Part shown: positions 31,286 through 41,712 of the stretch, in pieces
How positions within the stretch are numbered: the first letter of the stretch is position 1
Layout: every line of letters starts with the position of its first letter
Origin: Galeruca laticollis
Taxonomy: Eukaryota > Arthropoda > Insecta > Coleoptera > Chrysomelidae
Assembly (NCBI GenBank): GCA_963921935.1
Contig: OY998176.1
Span: 171,364,445-171,428,444, forward strand
Reading direction: 5' to 3'
DNA length: 64,000 nt
Translations under genes and position numbers: made by a program
Notes under the pieces: model-generated
The model's input: only the letters and a program-made list of their open reading frames with translations
Database searches by the model: none
What the model was told of the DNA's origin: nothing

Positions 31286-34200
31286 TATCCGGCTCATGCC
31301 TACTAAATACTGGTTCAGATACACATCTTAATATCCTTTGGGACATTCTCTGACATTGATCTAAGTATATGTATATGCGATCCTAGATCAGCTCCTTCAC
31401 TTACATGGTTTACTGATGATGACTTGCACGATAGCAACCATTTTCCCATCATTATTACCAATAATACGAACAGTTGCAACCAAGTCGCTACTAGAAGTTT
31501 TTGGCGTTTTAAAAAAGCTAACTGGGAAGGATACACCTCCCAAACCGAAACCCATATACCCTTAATCTCTATATATAACAGCATCGATGACTCCACCAAT
31601 GCATTCACTCATGCAATAATTTCTGCTGCAGAAACCCACATTGGAAAGACAGTTATCTCGCAAAACCAAAAAACTGTACCTTGGTGGAATACCTCCTGTA
31701 AAAAAGATGTTGAGCAATACAAAATCGCCCTAAAAAAACTCTGCAGAAACAGAACACAAGAAAACATAATCTTTCTGAAAACAGCCAAAGCTAAATCCAA
31801 ATTCATAATATAACAAAGCAAAAAATCTTCATGGCAAAACTACGTATCATCTTTGACTAAAGATACAAATCCAAGTCAAGTATGGAAAAAAATCCGACAA
31901 ATACAAGGAAATAAAATGAATCCCAATATTCCTAGTCTAGTAAGCAATGGCTCAGTAATTACAACTTACAAATTGCTAACTGTTTAGCTCAAAGGTTTGA
32001 AGAAAAATTTGAAAGCCAGAATAATTCTCTATCAACTTTATCTGCAAATACTCTCCAACCACTCCCCCTACCAACAACTATAACACAAGCTTTCAATTAT
32101 TTGAATACTTCTTTCACCTATTTCGAACTATCATCTGCTCTCAATTCCTGCAAAAACACCGCTCCGGGTCCCGACGACCTCCCCTACATTTTTCTCAAAA
32201 AACACCATGCCTCTATAAACTTCTTGAAATTTATAACTTTTCCTAAACAATGGCTCAACTCTATTATCCTGCCCATCAATAAACCCGACCATCCTTCTCC
32301 TCAATCTTATAGACCCATCTCATTGACTTGCACCATGTGCAAACTTATGAAAAAAATGATAAATAAAAGACTTGTGATTTCTAAACGAACATAAAATTAT
32401 CTCTGAAGCCCAATCGGGCTTCAGACCTCACCGCTCTACCAATGATAACCTGGTGCTTCTTCAAACACATATAGGTGATGCAATGAATGATAAACACAAC
32501 ATGATCGCAGCCATTTTTGATATAGAGGGAGCTTTTGACACCATATCCAGAACAGTGATAATCAATACATTAAAACAATACAGCGTTCAAGGCAACATTC
32601 TATCCTTCATTCAAAACTTTTTATCCACCAGAAAGTTCCAGGTATCCGTTAATGGTATCCTCACCTCTCCCCTCATTCAAAGAGACAGTGTGCCTCAAGG
32701 CTCCGTCTTGAGGCACACCCGAGTCCTACTTTATTTATTCTTTCACTGAATAACCTTAGCTCAGACTTCCCAAGTCCTGTCAATCACACCTTATATGCTG
32801 ACGATCTAGTATTATATTGCCATGGAAAATTTACACCCACTATATGCTCATTGCTGCAAAATGCAGTAAATCTACTATACAGCAGAACGAAGCTCCTAGG
32901 TTTAACTCTATGTCCTCAAAAGTCTAAAGTTATCAAATTCAGCAGGTTACCCCCATCTCAAACTCCTTGCATCCTAATTAATGACTCCCCTCTTCCTGTT
33001 GTTGAACAATGTAAAATACTAGGATTAATTTTTGACGCATGTCTCACTTAGAAATAGCACATTATGGATATTAAGGGTAAATGCCTTCAAAGACTAAATA
33101 TCATTAAAACTCTTGCACGTCATAATTGGGGTGCAGATGAAAATACCCTCCTTAAAGTATACAAAGCCCTGATACGCTCCAAAATTGACTATGCTAGTTT
33201 CATTTACATGTCTGCTAGCAAAACATATTTAAACCTACTAAGCTCTGTGCATAACACCGCCATACGTTTGTGTCTAGGAGCCTTTCGCTCCAGCCCAGCA
33301 GAAAGTCTCTATATCGAAGCTAATGAACCACTTCTCTTTGCTGAGACGTCAACAGCTTCTCCTTACACATGCAGCATCGAACCCCTCAAATCCTACACAT
33401 GCTCTCCTTACTAATATCCCAAACAATCAACCCAATCAATCAAAATTAAAATCTAACACACATCTCTCGCCAATAATAAGCAGCATCAACCTATCACATA
33501 CACTTCCGTTTCAAACTCCATCTTCTCCCCCCCCCCCTGGCATAAACATATTCCTCGCTTAAATACCTTCCTGAGTAATTATGACAAATATGACACCTCA
33601 AAGGACCTAATAATCCAAAATTTTATGGAAATCAGTCAAACAAACAATGGTTATCCGGTACTATACAAGGACGCTTCAAAAAACGAAACGGTATAGGCTG
33701 TTCTGTCACAACTACCTATAAACTCATCTCGCATCCCCTCCCATTGCAGTGTCCACACCGGCGAACTATTCAGCATCCTTTTAGCATTCTTTAGCCTCAC
33801 TCCAACAAATAAGAATATTGCCATTTGTACAGACTCTTTAGCAGCAATCCACTCCATACGCAACATATTCACTGACCATCCCCTTGTAAAAAAGATACAA
33901 GATACAAATCAAGATCTTTCCTCCCAGGGTGTAACAGTCACTATCATCTGGCTACCTTCACACATCGGCATAACAGGCAATGAGCTCGCTGATAGTTATG
34001 CAAAAAAATCTGCCACATCCACTATTGGTTCTTCCAACATCCAGAACTACAAGGATATGAAATCGGAAATAAAGAGAATAACAAACGGCAGGTGGCAAAT
34101 ACATTGGCACCAAAACCATACAAAACTCTACCAAATCCGACCGAATCTTGATCGACCGACCCTCCCCGAACTTTCTAGAAAAGAGATGGTCATTCTAAGA

Positions 34201-34670
34201 AGACTAGGATTAGGCCATACAAAACCAACGCATGGTTATCTAATGGCAACAAGTGCTAAACCAATGTGTCAATTCTACCAATCCCTCCTGACCGTTAAAC
34301 ACATTCTGACTGAATGCCATCAGCATACAATGAGAAGACAGCAACTAAATATCGAAGAAGATCTTCAAATCATATTAAATGATCCGCATAAAATCATCGC
34401 TGTTATTAAACTATTAAAGGACATTCAACTTTATAACAAAATATGAACCAAAAAATAATTTTGATATATTTCTGATAATCAATTGTTATAGTTTACTCCT
34501 TCTTTTATCTTTAATCGTATAATCCATTTCAATTTATAAATCCATTGTAATCTTATAATCCATTATAATTGTAAATCCATTGTAATTTTATAATACATAG
34601 AAATTGTATAATTCATCGTAAATGTGTAAATGGCCATAGTTATCGAGAGCATTAAACTGAATAAAAAAAA
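31286..34670 (+). mobile_element. LINE C: 5'-truncated RNase H-type LINE
   Basis: It covers the end of the endonuclease, RT, RNase H and C-terminus of ORF2, a ~220-bp 3' UTR with three imperfect TAATCCATTATAATTG-type repeats, and a short A tract at 34661-34671. Domain order EN-RT-RNase H fits the I/Jockey group. I could not identify the target duplication with confidence. It sits in the GPAT intron in the opposite sense. Confidence 0.8.
31289..34446 (+). pseudogene. LINE C ORF2 remnant (EN end, RT, RNase H)
   Basis: The endonuclease end reads CDPRSAPSLTWFTDDDLHDS and NHFPII (about 31380-31450). RT segments are NTAPGPDDLPYIFLKK (32155), PINKPDHPSPQSYRPISLTC (32272), AAIFDIEGAFDTISRTVI (32505), QRDSVPQGSVL, then YADD at 32794-32805. 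The thumb has GAFRSSPAESLYIEANEPL. RNase H has YKDASKNE (33661), VHTGELFSILLAF, CTDSLAAIHS, WLPSHIGITGNELADSYAKK (33950), with all acidic residues and the histidine present. The C-terminus has HTKPTHGYLM and HILTECHQH. At least six frame breaks are present. It would otherwise perform target-primed reverse transcription. Confidence 0.82.
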
Positions 34671-34838
34671 ATTTAATTACATTTATGTTATAAAAAATCT
34701 CATAATATATTTAATATACATGTAAATCGTACTATTGAATTTAGATACCTTATACTGATTACATTATTCATTACAATATTTTAAAAACATTAATCTTGTT
34801 ATTTATAAATACCTTATCTTGTCTATCTACATAATAAA

Positions 34839-35513
34839 ATGGAAATATTGGAGGTAACTTGTAAGAAAAATTTTATTGTTATATTTGGACTAGGAGACTC
34901 TCAGGAAGTATCTGCACCAGCCGTCTGCAAAGAACTCAAGAAATTATTGGACGTTGATGTCCAGGTATCCGATATAAATAATTTGTACAGATTAGGAAAT
35001 AAGAATAAAAAACCTGTCAAAGTTGAGTTCATATCATATTTGAAGAAGCTTGAAGTTATTAAAAACTGCAAAAAGTTAAAAGGTACCAGTGTTGGAATCT
35101 CAAACGATCTAACTTATAAACAACTCTGCGAGAATAGAATACTGAGGCACCACTTGAATAGAGCGAGACAACATAGTTCTGATAATTCGTACATAAAGGG
35201 AAATAGGTTGTATATCAACAACAGAGCTTACACCGTCGCGGAACTTGATGAAAACGAGAATACCGATACTACAGAAAGAAGACCAAACAGTGCTCCGTCG
35301 ACCCCAAATTCACGAAGCCTCCATCCTGTATTTCAATCAGAAACAGCCAATAATCCAACCGAAGAAAATATCGGACAAGATTTAACACCGAAAGAAAAAG
35401 AAGATAAAATTACTCCGTCGAAATCTGAAAGTGATAAGAAGGCAACGAAGACATCTGGTCCTCCTCAACAAAAAGACAGAATTAAGAGTTTAAGATCAGG
35501 AATTCGATCTTAA
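34839..35513 (+). CDS. LINE D ORF1 protein (RRM-like nucleic-acid binding)
   Basis: 225 codons, uninterrupted, starting 18 bp inside the element. Residues 10-95 (FIVIFGLGD, DINNLYRLGNKNKKPVKVEF, KKLKGTSVGISNDL) look like the RNA-binding domain seen in ORF1 of L2/CR1-type LINEs. The basic middle (ILRHHLNRARQ, YIKGNRLYINNRAYTV) continues that core. The C-terminal half is low complexity, charged and serine/proline-rich (APSTPNSRSLHP, TPKEKEDKITPS). ORF1 proteins coat the element RNA. This is one of few intact long frames in the window, although its ORF2 is broken. Confidence 0.75.
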   Translation: MEILEVTCKKNFIVIFGLGDSQEVSAPAVCKELKKLLDVDVQVSDINNLYRLGNKNKKPVKVEFISYLKKLEVIKNCKKLKGTSVGISNDLTYKQLCENRILRHHLNRARQHSSDNSYIKGNRLYINNRAYTVAELDENENTDTTERRPNSAPSTPNSRSLHPVFQSETANNPTEENIGQDLTPKEKEDKITPSKSESDKKATKTSGPPQQKDRIKSLRSGIRS

Positions 35514-35628
35514 TATCACTAGGAATGGAAACTTACTGGTGTTTCATTTAGAATAAGGTCAAGTATATGGAGATTGGGATATGTTCATACTCATGTAAGT
35601 TTGAATTTCAGGAGTAAAACAATGACCA

Positions 35629-38452
35629 ATGGATCAATATATTAGAGACTTTGATATAATAGAAACTTACTCTTTGGAACACATACAAGAATGCAGAGAT
35701 ATTTTAGAAATTAATAAAGATTGTGAAAACTTTAAAATTATCCATAATAACATACAAAGCATTAATAAAAACCTAGACGAATTTAAAATTCTCTTAGAAA
35801 ACTTACGTATTGGATTTGATTGTATTGTCTTATCAGAAACATGGGCAGTGGGAAATTCGGACCTATATAATTTAGAGGGATACAATAAATTATATAACGA
35901 GGGTGATTTCAATCAAAACGATGGAGTTGTTGTATACATAAAATCACAGTATAATTATACATACTCAATCATACCTTTGAATGAAAACAAAATGTTGCAA
36001 ATTAAAATCATTCTCAATGACAAGAACAACTTTCTTATCAATGCTATATATAGATCCCCTCAATTCGTTATCAGTCTTGAACATTACTTTGAGAGTTCAG
36101 CATTCCAACCAGAAAGTTATAACATTTTCATTGGTGATTTGAATATCGACCTACTAGAGGATGATGAATATAATACAGACTATAACAACACTTAACGAAT
36201 TCGGTTACATTTCCACGATTAATAATCCAACAAGAATACAGGGTGGACGTAGTTCATGCATTGACCATATATTTTTAAAATCCAGACTCAACGTACTCGA
36301 TCAAATGCCGCCCCTAGTATTACAAACCGACATTACTGATCATTTCTCAACAATACTACAGATAGTACTGGAAAAGACCAAATGCCCCAAGGAACGAGAA
36401 ATATTGAAATACATAGACGAAATAAAACTTAAAAATATAATCAGACAAAAATCTTGGGATTTCTTATACTTGAATTCAGATCCCAACAATGCAACAAATA
36501 CTTTCATTGAAACACTTCAAAGATATATAGACGGCTGTACATATACAAAAAAACGTAAAAGGAAAAACACGAAGATCGCTCCTTGGATGACAAATGCTTT
36601 ACTTACCTCAACTACCACAAAAAATAAAATGGCTCAACTTTTGAGAAGAAACCCAAATGACAACGAACTAAAACTACAATACAAAAAATATAGAAACAAA
36701 TTGTCGACTCTAATTGAAAAAACTAAGTTCAAATACTATAAAAACAAAATCAAACTCAAAAAATCAAACACAAAAGCTTTATGGAATGTGGTTCAAGAAG
36801 TAAGTAACACCAAAAAATCGAAGATCTCTATTGATAATATTGAAAATGAAATAGGAGAGTTATTAACAAATCCTAAGGACATCTCAAACGAATTCAATAC
36901 CTCATTCAATGGCACTGGGAAAAGACTTGCTCAAAATATAAACCCAGATCCTAACTACAAAATCAATAGACCCTTCCTTCCAAACTCAATTACACTCCTA
37001 CCCACAAACACACTTGAAGTAAACAGCATTATTCAAGAGTTGAAAAACCACAAAGCCGTGGGATCAGACGAAATCAAAACGGAAACGCTCAAAGTTATCG
37101 CGTCATTAATAACTGAACCGTTAACTTACATCTTCAACAAATGCATAGAAACTGGTATCTGGCCTAGAGCATTTAAACATTCAGTTATCATTCCAATATA
37201 TAAAAAAGGTAACAAAAAACAGACTACAAAATTTTATAAATAAATATAACATACTTTCCGAAAGACAATATGGTTTTCGAGAAAAAACGTCCACTCAAGA
37301 TGCTATTCTGACCCTTACTGAAAAAATATATAACTCGTTAAACAACAACAAACCCTGTCTATGTGTTTTCATTGATTTATCGAAAGCATTTGATACTGTT
37401 AGCCACGAGTTGCTCTTTCAGTCGCTGGAGGACATCGGTATCAGAAATACTTGCTTAGATCTATTCAAAAGTTATATTACGAATAGGTATCAGAGAGTCC
37501 GAATAAACGGTGTCGACAGTAAATCGTTAGTCGTACAATGTGGAGTGCCTCAAGGTACGGTCCTCGGACCCCTACTTTTCAACATCTACATGAATGGACT
37601 GTTTTCTGTGAAAAGCAGAGGTAATATTATCGGTTTCGCAGACTATACCGCGATTTTCTAGGAGGCCGATACCTGGACAGAACTAAAAGAAATAGTAGAA
37701 ACAGACTTTATTATCATTAAAAAATGGCTTGCAAGCAGGTTACTAACTATAAACTTTCAAAAAACCAACTTCCTACCTTTCAGTTGTAATAAAACAAATC
37801 TTCCTCACTTTACTCAGCTCAACATCCTCGATGGTAAAAACAATCTTACAATTACAGCCGAAAGTAACATAAAGTACTTAGGAGTCATAACAGACTGGCA
37901 CATGAAATGGGACTTACACATCAACTACGTAGCCTGTATCAACAATGTATCCTATATAAATTAAGATACATGAAAAAAATCCTTCCTGTTCATCATTTGC
38001 TCACACTATATCATGCACTCGTTGAAAGTCATTTTCGATATGGTTTATTAGCATGGGGAGGTGCACTAAAATCCCACATCCGACCCCTTGAAGTTCTACA
38101 ACGACGATTACTGAAAATTATTCTAAATAAAAACTCAAGATATCCAAGTGATCTACTATTTCAAGAATCAGAGGTACTCGACCTTAAACAACTCTATTAC
38201 TACAATGTCAGCATGAAGTACTATACAATAAAACACTCGTCAAACTTACCAAAACATACCTATAACACTAGAGAAAGAAATAACTATGTAATACCACAAA
38301 TAACAAAATCACTGCTGAGAACTAGTTTTTCTTATAACGCTCCAAAAATGTTCAATACTTTACCTGAAACAATTCGCGCTATACCCAACTCATTCCAATT
38401 CAAAAAACAGCTGAAAATGTTCATGAAGAGATCTAAAGTTCGAGTATTTTGA
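35629..38452 (+). pseudogene. LINE D ORF2 (APE endonuclease and RT), broken
   Basis: The endonuclease begins with KIIHNNIQSINKNLDEF, CIVLSETWAV, NDGVVVYIKS, INAIYRSP, NIFIGDLNIDLL (35735-36150). After a frameshift it continues to SSCIDHIFLK and TDITDHFSTILQI, the catalytic SDH equivalent being TDH. RT has PLTYIFNKCIETGIWPRAFK, IIPIYKKGNK, a gap, then CVFIDLSKAFDTVSHELL, VPQGTVLGPLLFNIYMNGL and FADYTAIF at 37635. The second aspartate of FADD is Tyr, and a TAG follows at once. The C-terminal part (37907-38452) has FRYGLLAWGG, TYNTRERNNY and APKMFNTLPETIR. At least four breaks are present. Confidence 0.82.
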
Positions 38453-39238
38453 GAATGATTATTTTAACCAATCGATATTGACAAAGAAACTTCCTCGTTA
38501 TATTTCGTATACATTTTTATCTCTATCCCATTTCCATGTGTGTTAAATATGAATACGCCTCAAAAAATATTGTTATTTTATTACATTTTTTACATTTTAT
38601 ATATATTTTATCATTCACACTTTTACCCATATTAAAATCGTTGTTGTAACCTACTAACATTTTAATTTATCTGTAGTATTATATGTCCTAAAATGGTAAA
38701 TAAATATTATTTTTATGACATTTTATTTTGTGATACTGAGTGCTGTAGTTCGTTCATGTTGTTTGTAGTTTATAACATTTTTGTATTGACTTCACTCCAA
38801 TGGATTATATGCATAGTTCTACTGTATTTAGGCCTAATTATAATTTAAAATTCTATGTGTCGTTGATTCAATTTGATACATATAATTTATAGTGTTTTTA
38901 TTTATATTGAATTCAATAACTAGTATTGTTGTATGTGACCATTGTATATGATTAAATTGTATTTTTTGCGAAACAAGTGTAATAACACTTATCGCCAACC
39001 TACTTTATTCACTCCATGTAATGTTCTTCTAAAGCGATATTTTTTTTTTTGAATAAAGTTGTTGTTATTGTTATTATTATTATGTGACCATATATGATTA
39101 AATTGTATTTTTTTGCGAAACAAGTGTAATAACACTTATCGCCAACCTACTTTATTCACTTCATGTAATGTTCTTGTAAAACCATATTTTTGAATAAAGT
39201 TATTATTATATTTATAAATACCTTATCTTGCATTATAA

Positions 39239-40640
39239 TCACTTATCCATTACTTTTTGTCTCCCTGGTAGCATTTCTTCATCGTTAGATTCGACAAACC
39301 TTCCCGATTCTAGTAGATCTTGGAAATCTTCAAGACCATCACCGTCTTCATCTCCAATAATATTTCCAATCTGCATTGGTTCTTCATCCACAATTTGATC
39401 TGAATCATCAACTTCCTCGTAGGTTTTTTCTTCCACATTGGAACATTTTTCAGATCCATGACAATTTGAGCATAAATTTGTGGATTTTAAACCATGTTTT
39501 CGGTAGCCACATTTTAAACTGTTACATCCATTTTCACAGGTCCAGCAAATAGTTTTGAGCAATATTTCCGGAATTAAATCCTTTTCTGTAAATTTGGGAT
39601 AATGCCACGTTGATGTTGCTTCCAGTTCATAAACCAGCCAAGTTTGAAGCTGATAATATGCCCTGTAAGAATGTTGTTCCGCTGCACCTTCTGTGGGTGG
39701 GAGATTTGCCAATATGAAAGATGATTTAATTCTTGCCAATTGATATTTTCGAAATATTAATTTATTCAGTATTATATCATCATTTTTACATTTATAAATA
39801 GGTTTGATTAATTGTAATCCATTTTTTTCGATATCTTCTTGGTTTGGCCAAATTTGACAAATTTTTATCTTCTAATAATTAATTTACGATACTTTTCTTT
39901 CCTTTTCCGGCAAATCCAGATGTTGTACCGCAAAAAGAAAAACAATACAGAAATGCAACAATATTTTTGAAGGATTCATATATGAAACTATTAGACATGA
40001 AAAATAGATCTTTTACATTTTCAGAACCGGGCATGAGAAAATAAATATCATGATTAGTTGAATTTAATTGATTCAAAAGGACCAAAAGATCAATATCTTG
40101 ACCCACAACAATGACAGTTTTATTAGTATCTCCGGTAATTTCTATCGAGTTCTCAATTATGTCAGCATCAGCATCTTCTTCTGCTTGTTTAAGGAAAATC
40201 CTTGTGACTGTAATTTTTTTATTGACGTTTTTATTATTTTGTCTTTGTTTTTCTCGTTAGATAAAAAATTTTCTTGTAAAAATGGTATTTTTGTATGGTT
40301 TTGATAACTGAACTCTGGAATATTGTCTGAGGTTTTTCTACGACTACGTTCACCTCTTTTAGTTGAATTAGCTGCTGGTACTGTTACCACAGTAACTGAT
40401 TTTTCAATTTCGGGGTACCCATCAAAAACGATATAGCTGCTTACTTCATAATGTTTTTCTACATAGCACAAATGTTTATTCATGATCTCTTCCACCGTTT
40501 CATTTTTCTGCCCATTACTTTATGCAGTAAAAATCCACCGTCGACGACATGCACAATGCCGTCCATTCGTACCCACAAATAATTCGTAAAGTTGAGATTG
40601 AACATTTCTCCTGAAGCCATTTTCTGAAAAAGTGATAATA
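39239..40640 (-). pseudogene. PIN/XPG-like multicopy arthropod protein, degenerate
   Basis: In order on the minus strand: EMFNLNFTNYLWVRMDGIVH (about 40610), NKHLCYVEKHYEVSSYIVFD with GYPEIEKSV (40480-40400), KIPFLQENFLSNEKNKDKII (40290), GQDIDLLVLLNQLNSTNHDI (40103), then FCGTTSGFAGKGKK (about 39935). The last frame (39739-39239) is open: FILANLPPTEGAAEQHSYRA, YYQLQTWL, then CWTCENGCNSLKCGYRKHGL and LCSNCHG. A GQDTDLLVLL..GCDTTS...GKGK block followed by a cysteine-rich tail marks a multicopy family with a PIN/XPG-like nuclease fold. This copy has GTTS instead of GCDTTS, losing an acidic residue. At least four frame breaks are present. Confidence 0.6.
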
Positions 40641-40769
40641 GGAAAGGTGCAAGCTCATATTATAAATAAGTTTCCATATATTTTTTACTGTATCTGGCTT
40701 TTTACGGTTGCTACAAAATAACAGGTAGTAAGGCCCAGACCTTCCTATCCCCTTCCCCACTTCTCTATG

Positions 40770-41475
40770 AAATACCTTTTGATAGGCTAAAATTTTCCAT
40801 AGGTCACTCAGGCATATAAGTTATCTTAAAATAGCAATAAATAGGCATCTACCCATATAATTTAAAGAAGGTTCTACAACTTTCTCAAAATATTGTAGTA
40901 TATTTCGATTTAGAATTTTTTTGTTTATCAATGTAATATGAAATCTTACGATTTTCGGGTAATTAAAGTTTATCATAGTGATGTATATTTTTTATACCAT
41001 CCGAAAGTAGAAATTTCAACGAATAAAAAGCCCACCGACTTTTTTTTTAAAAGCACATATTTTGACGTGAGAATTTTCGATTGAAAATTAGAGTGCTTTT
41101 ACAATATTAAGTCAAAATAAGGTGAAAAAAAATATATTTTAAACAAAAAAATTACTGTATCGTTGGGACATAAATAGGCAAGTTTGCACCAAATTACGTG
41201 AAAAAATAATTTGTAAAAGATGAAAATAAAAAAACAAAAAGTTGGTTATTTGAATTTTTCTCAAAAATTTTAAGGTTACGTGACAAAAGTGTGAATACAA
41301 AAGTTGTAGATCCTTTTATTACCTACAATTTCGCCATTATTTCATTTGAGTACCGGTAATTGTCGGTGAAAGACGTGCGACACAGCAATCCGTTTAAAGC
41401 AAATATCACTGGTAATTTTTATGTGAAATAAACTGAAATTAGTGTAAAACAAGAGTGCGTGGAAAGTAATAGAAA
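40770..41475. other. AT-rich, no gene; MITE-like end at 41310
   Basis: The only recognisable item is TTTTATTACCTACAATTTCG (about 41318), complementary to 31225-31245 and so part of the same dispersed family. Confidence 0.35.
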
Positions 41476-41709
41476 ATGACTGAAAATCTTCCCCCCGACG
41501 GCGGGGGGAACATAAATAATCTTTCGAATATCAACAGCGAACCCGATGAAAATAACAGCGAGAAGGGACCAGAAGTGATCGACAATCCTAATTTAATTCC
41601 AGTTAATAATCATACTAGCAGCATAAAGGACGACCGCTGCTCTATACGCGATATTAGTGGTGACGTCATAATCTTAGGTTATGTCAATTTTGTATCCAAA
41701 CAAACATAA
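41476..41709 (+). other. 78-codon ORF, possible LINE ORF1 start, cut by transposon
   Basis: The frame reads MTENLPPDGGGNINNLSNIN, is acidic and asparagine-rich, and ends CSIRDISGDVIILGYVNFVS just before the DD82E element's left end. Leaders with DGGG followed by charged low-complexity sequence occur in some LINE ORF1 proteins, but no zinc knuckle is present, so I leave it unassigned. The first base of the element is four bases after the stop. Confidence 0.3.
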
Positions 41710-41712
41710 CTA

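Larger units (their letters stand above)
34822..39208 (+). mobile_element. LINE D: full-length CR1/L2-like LINE with 22-bp target duplication
   Basis: The same 22 bp lie at 34800-34821 and 39209-39230 (core ATAAATACCTTATC), giving exact borders and a 4.39-kb element with a 17-bp 5' UTR, two ORFs and a 3' UTR ending in ATT repeats. The last ~130 bp of the 3' end are present twice (38935-39070 and 39080-39205). There is no RNase H, which with the C-terminal AP.M.N.LP motif suggests the CR1/L2 group. It lies in the GPAT intron. Confidence 0.85.
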
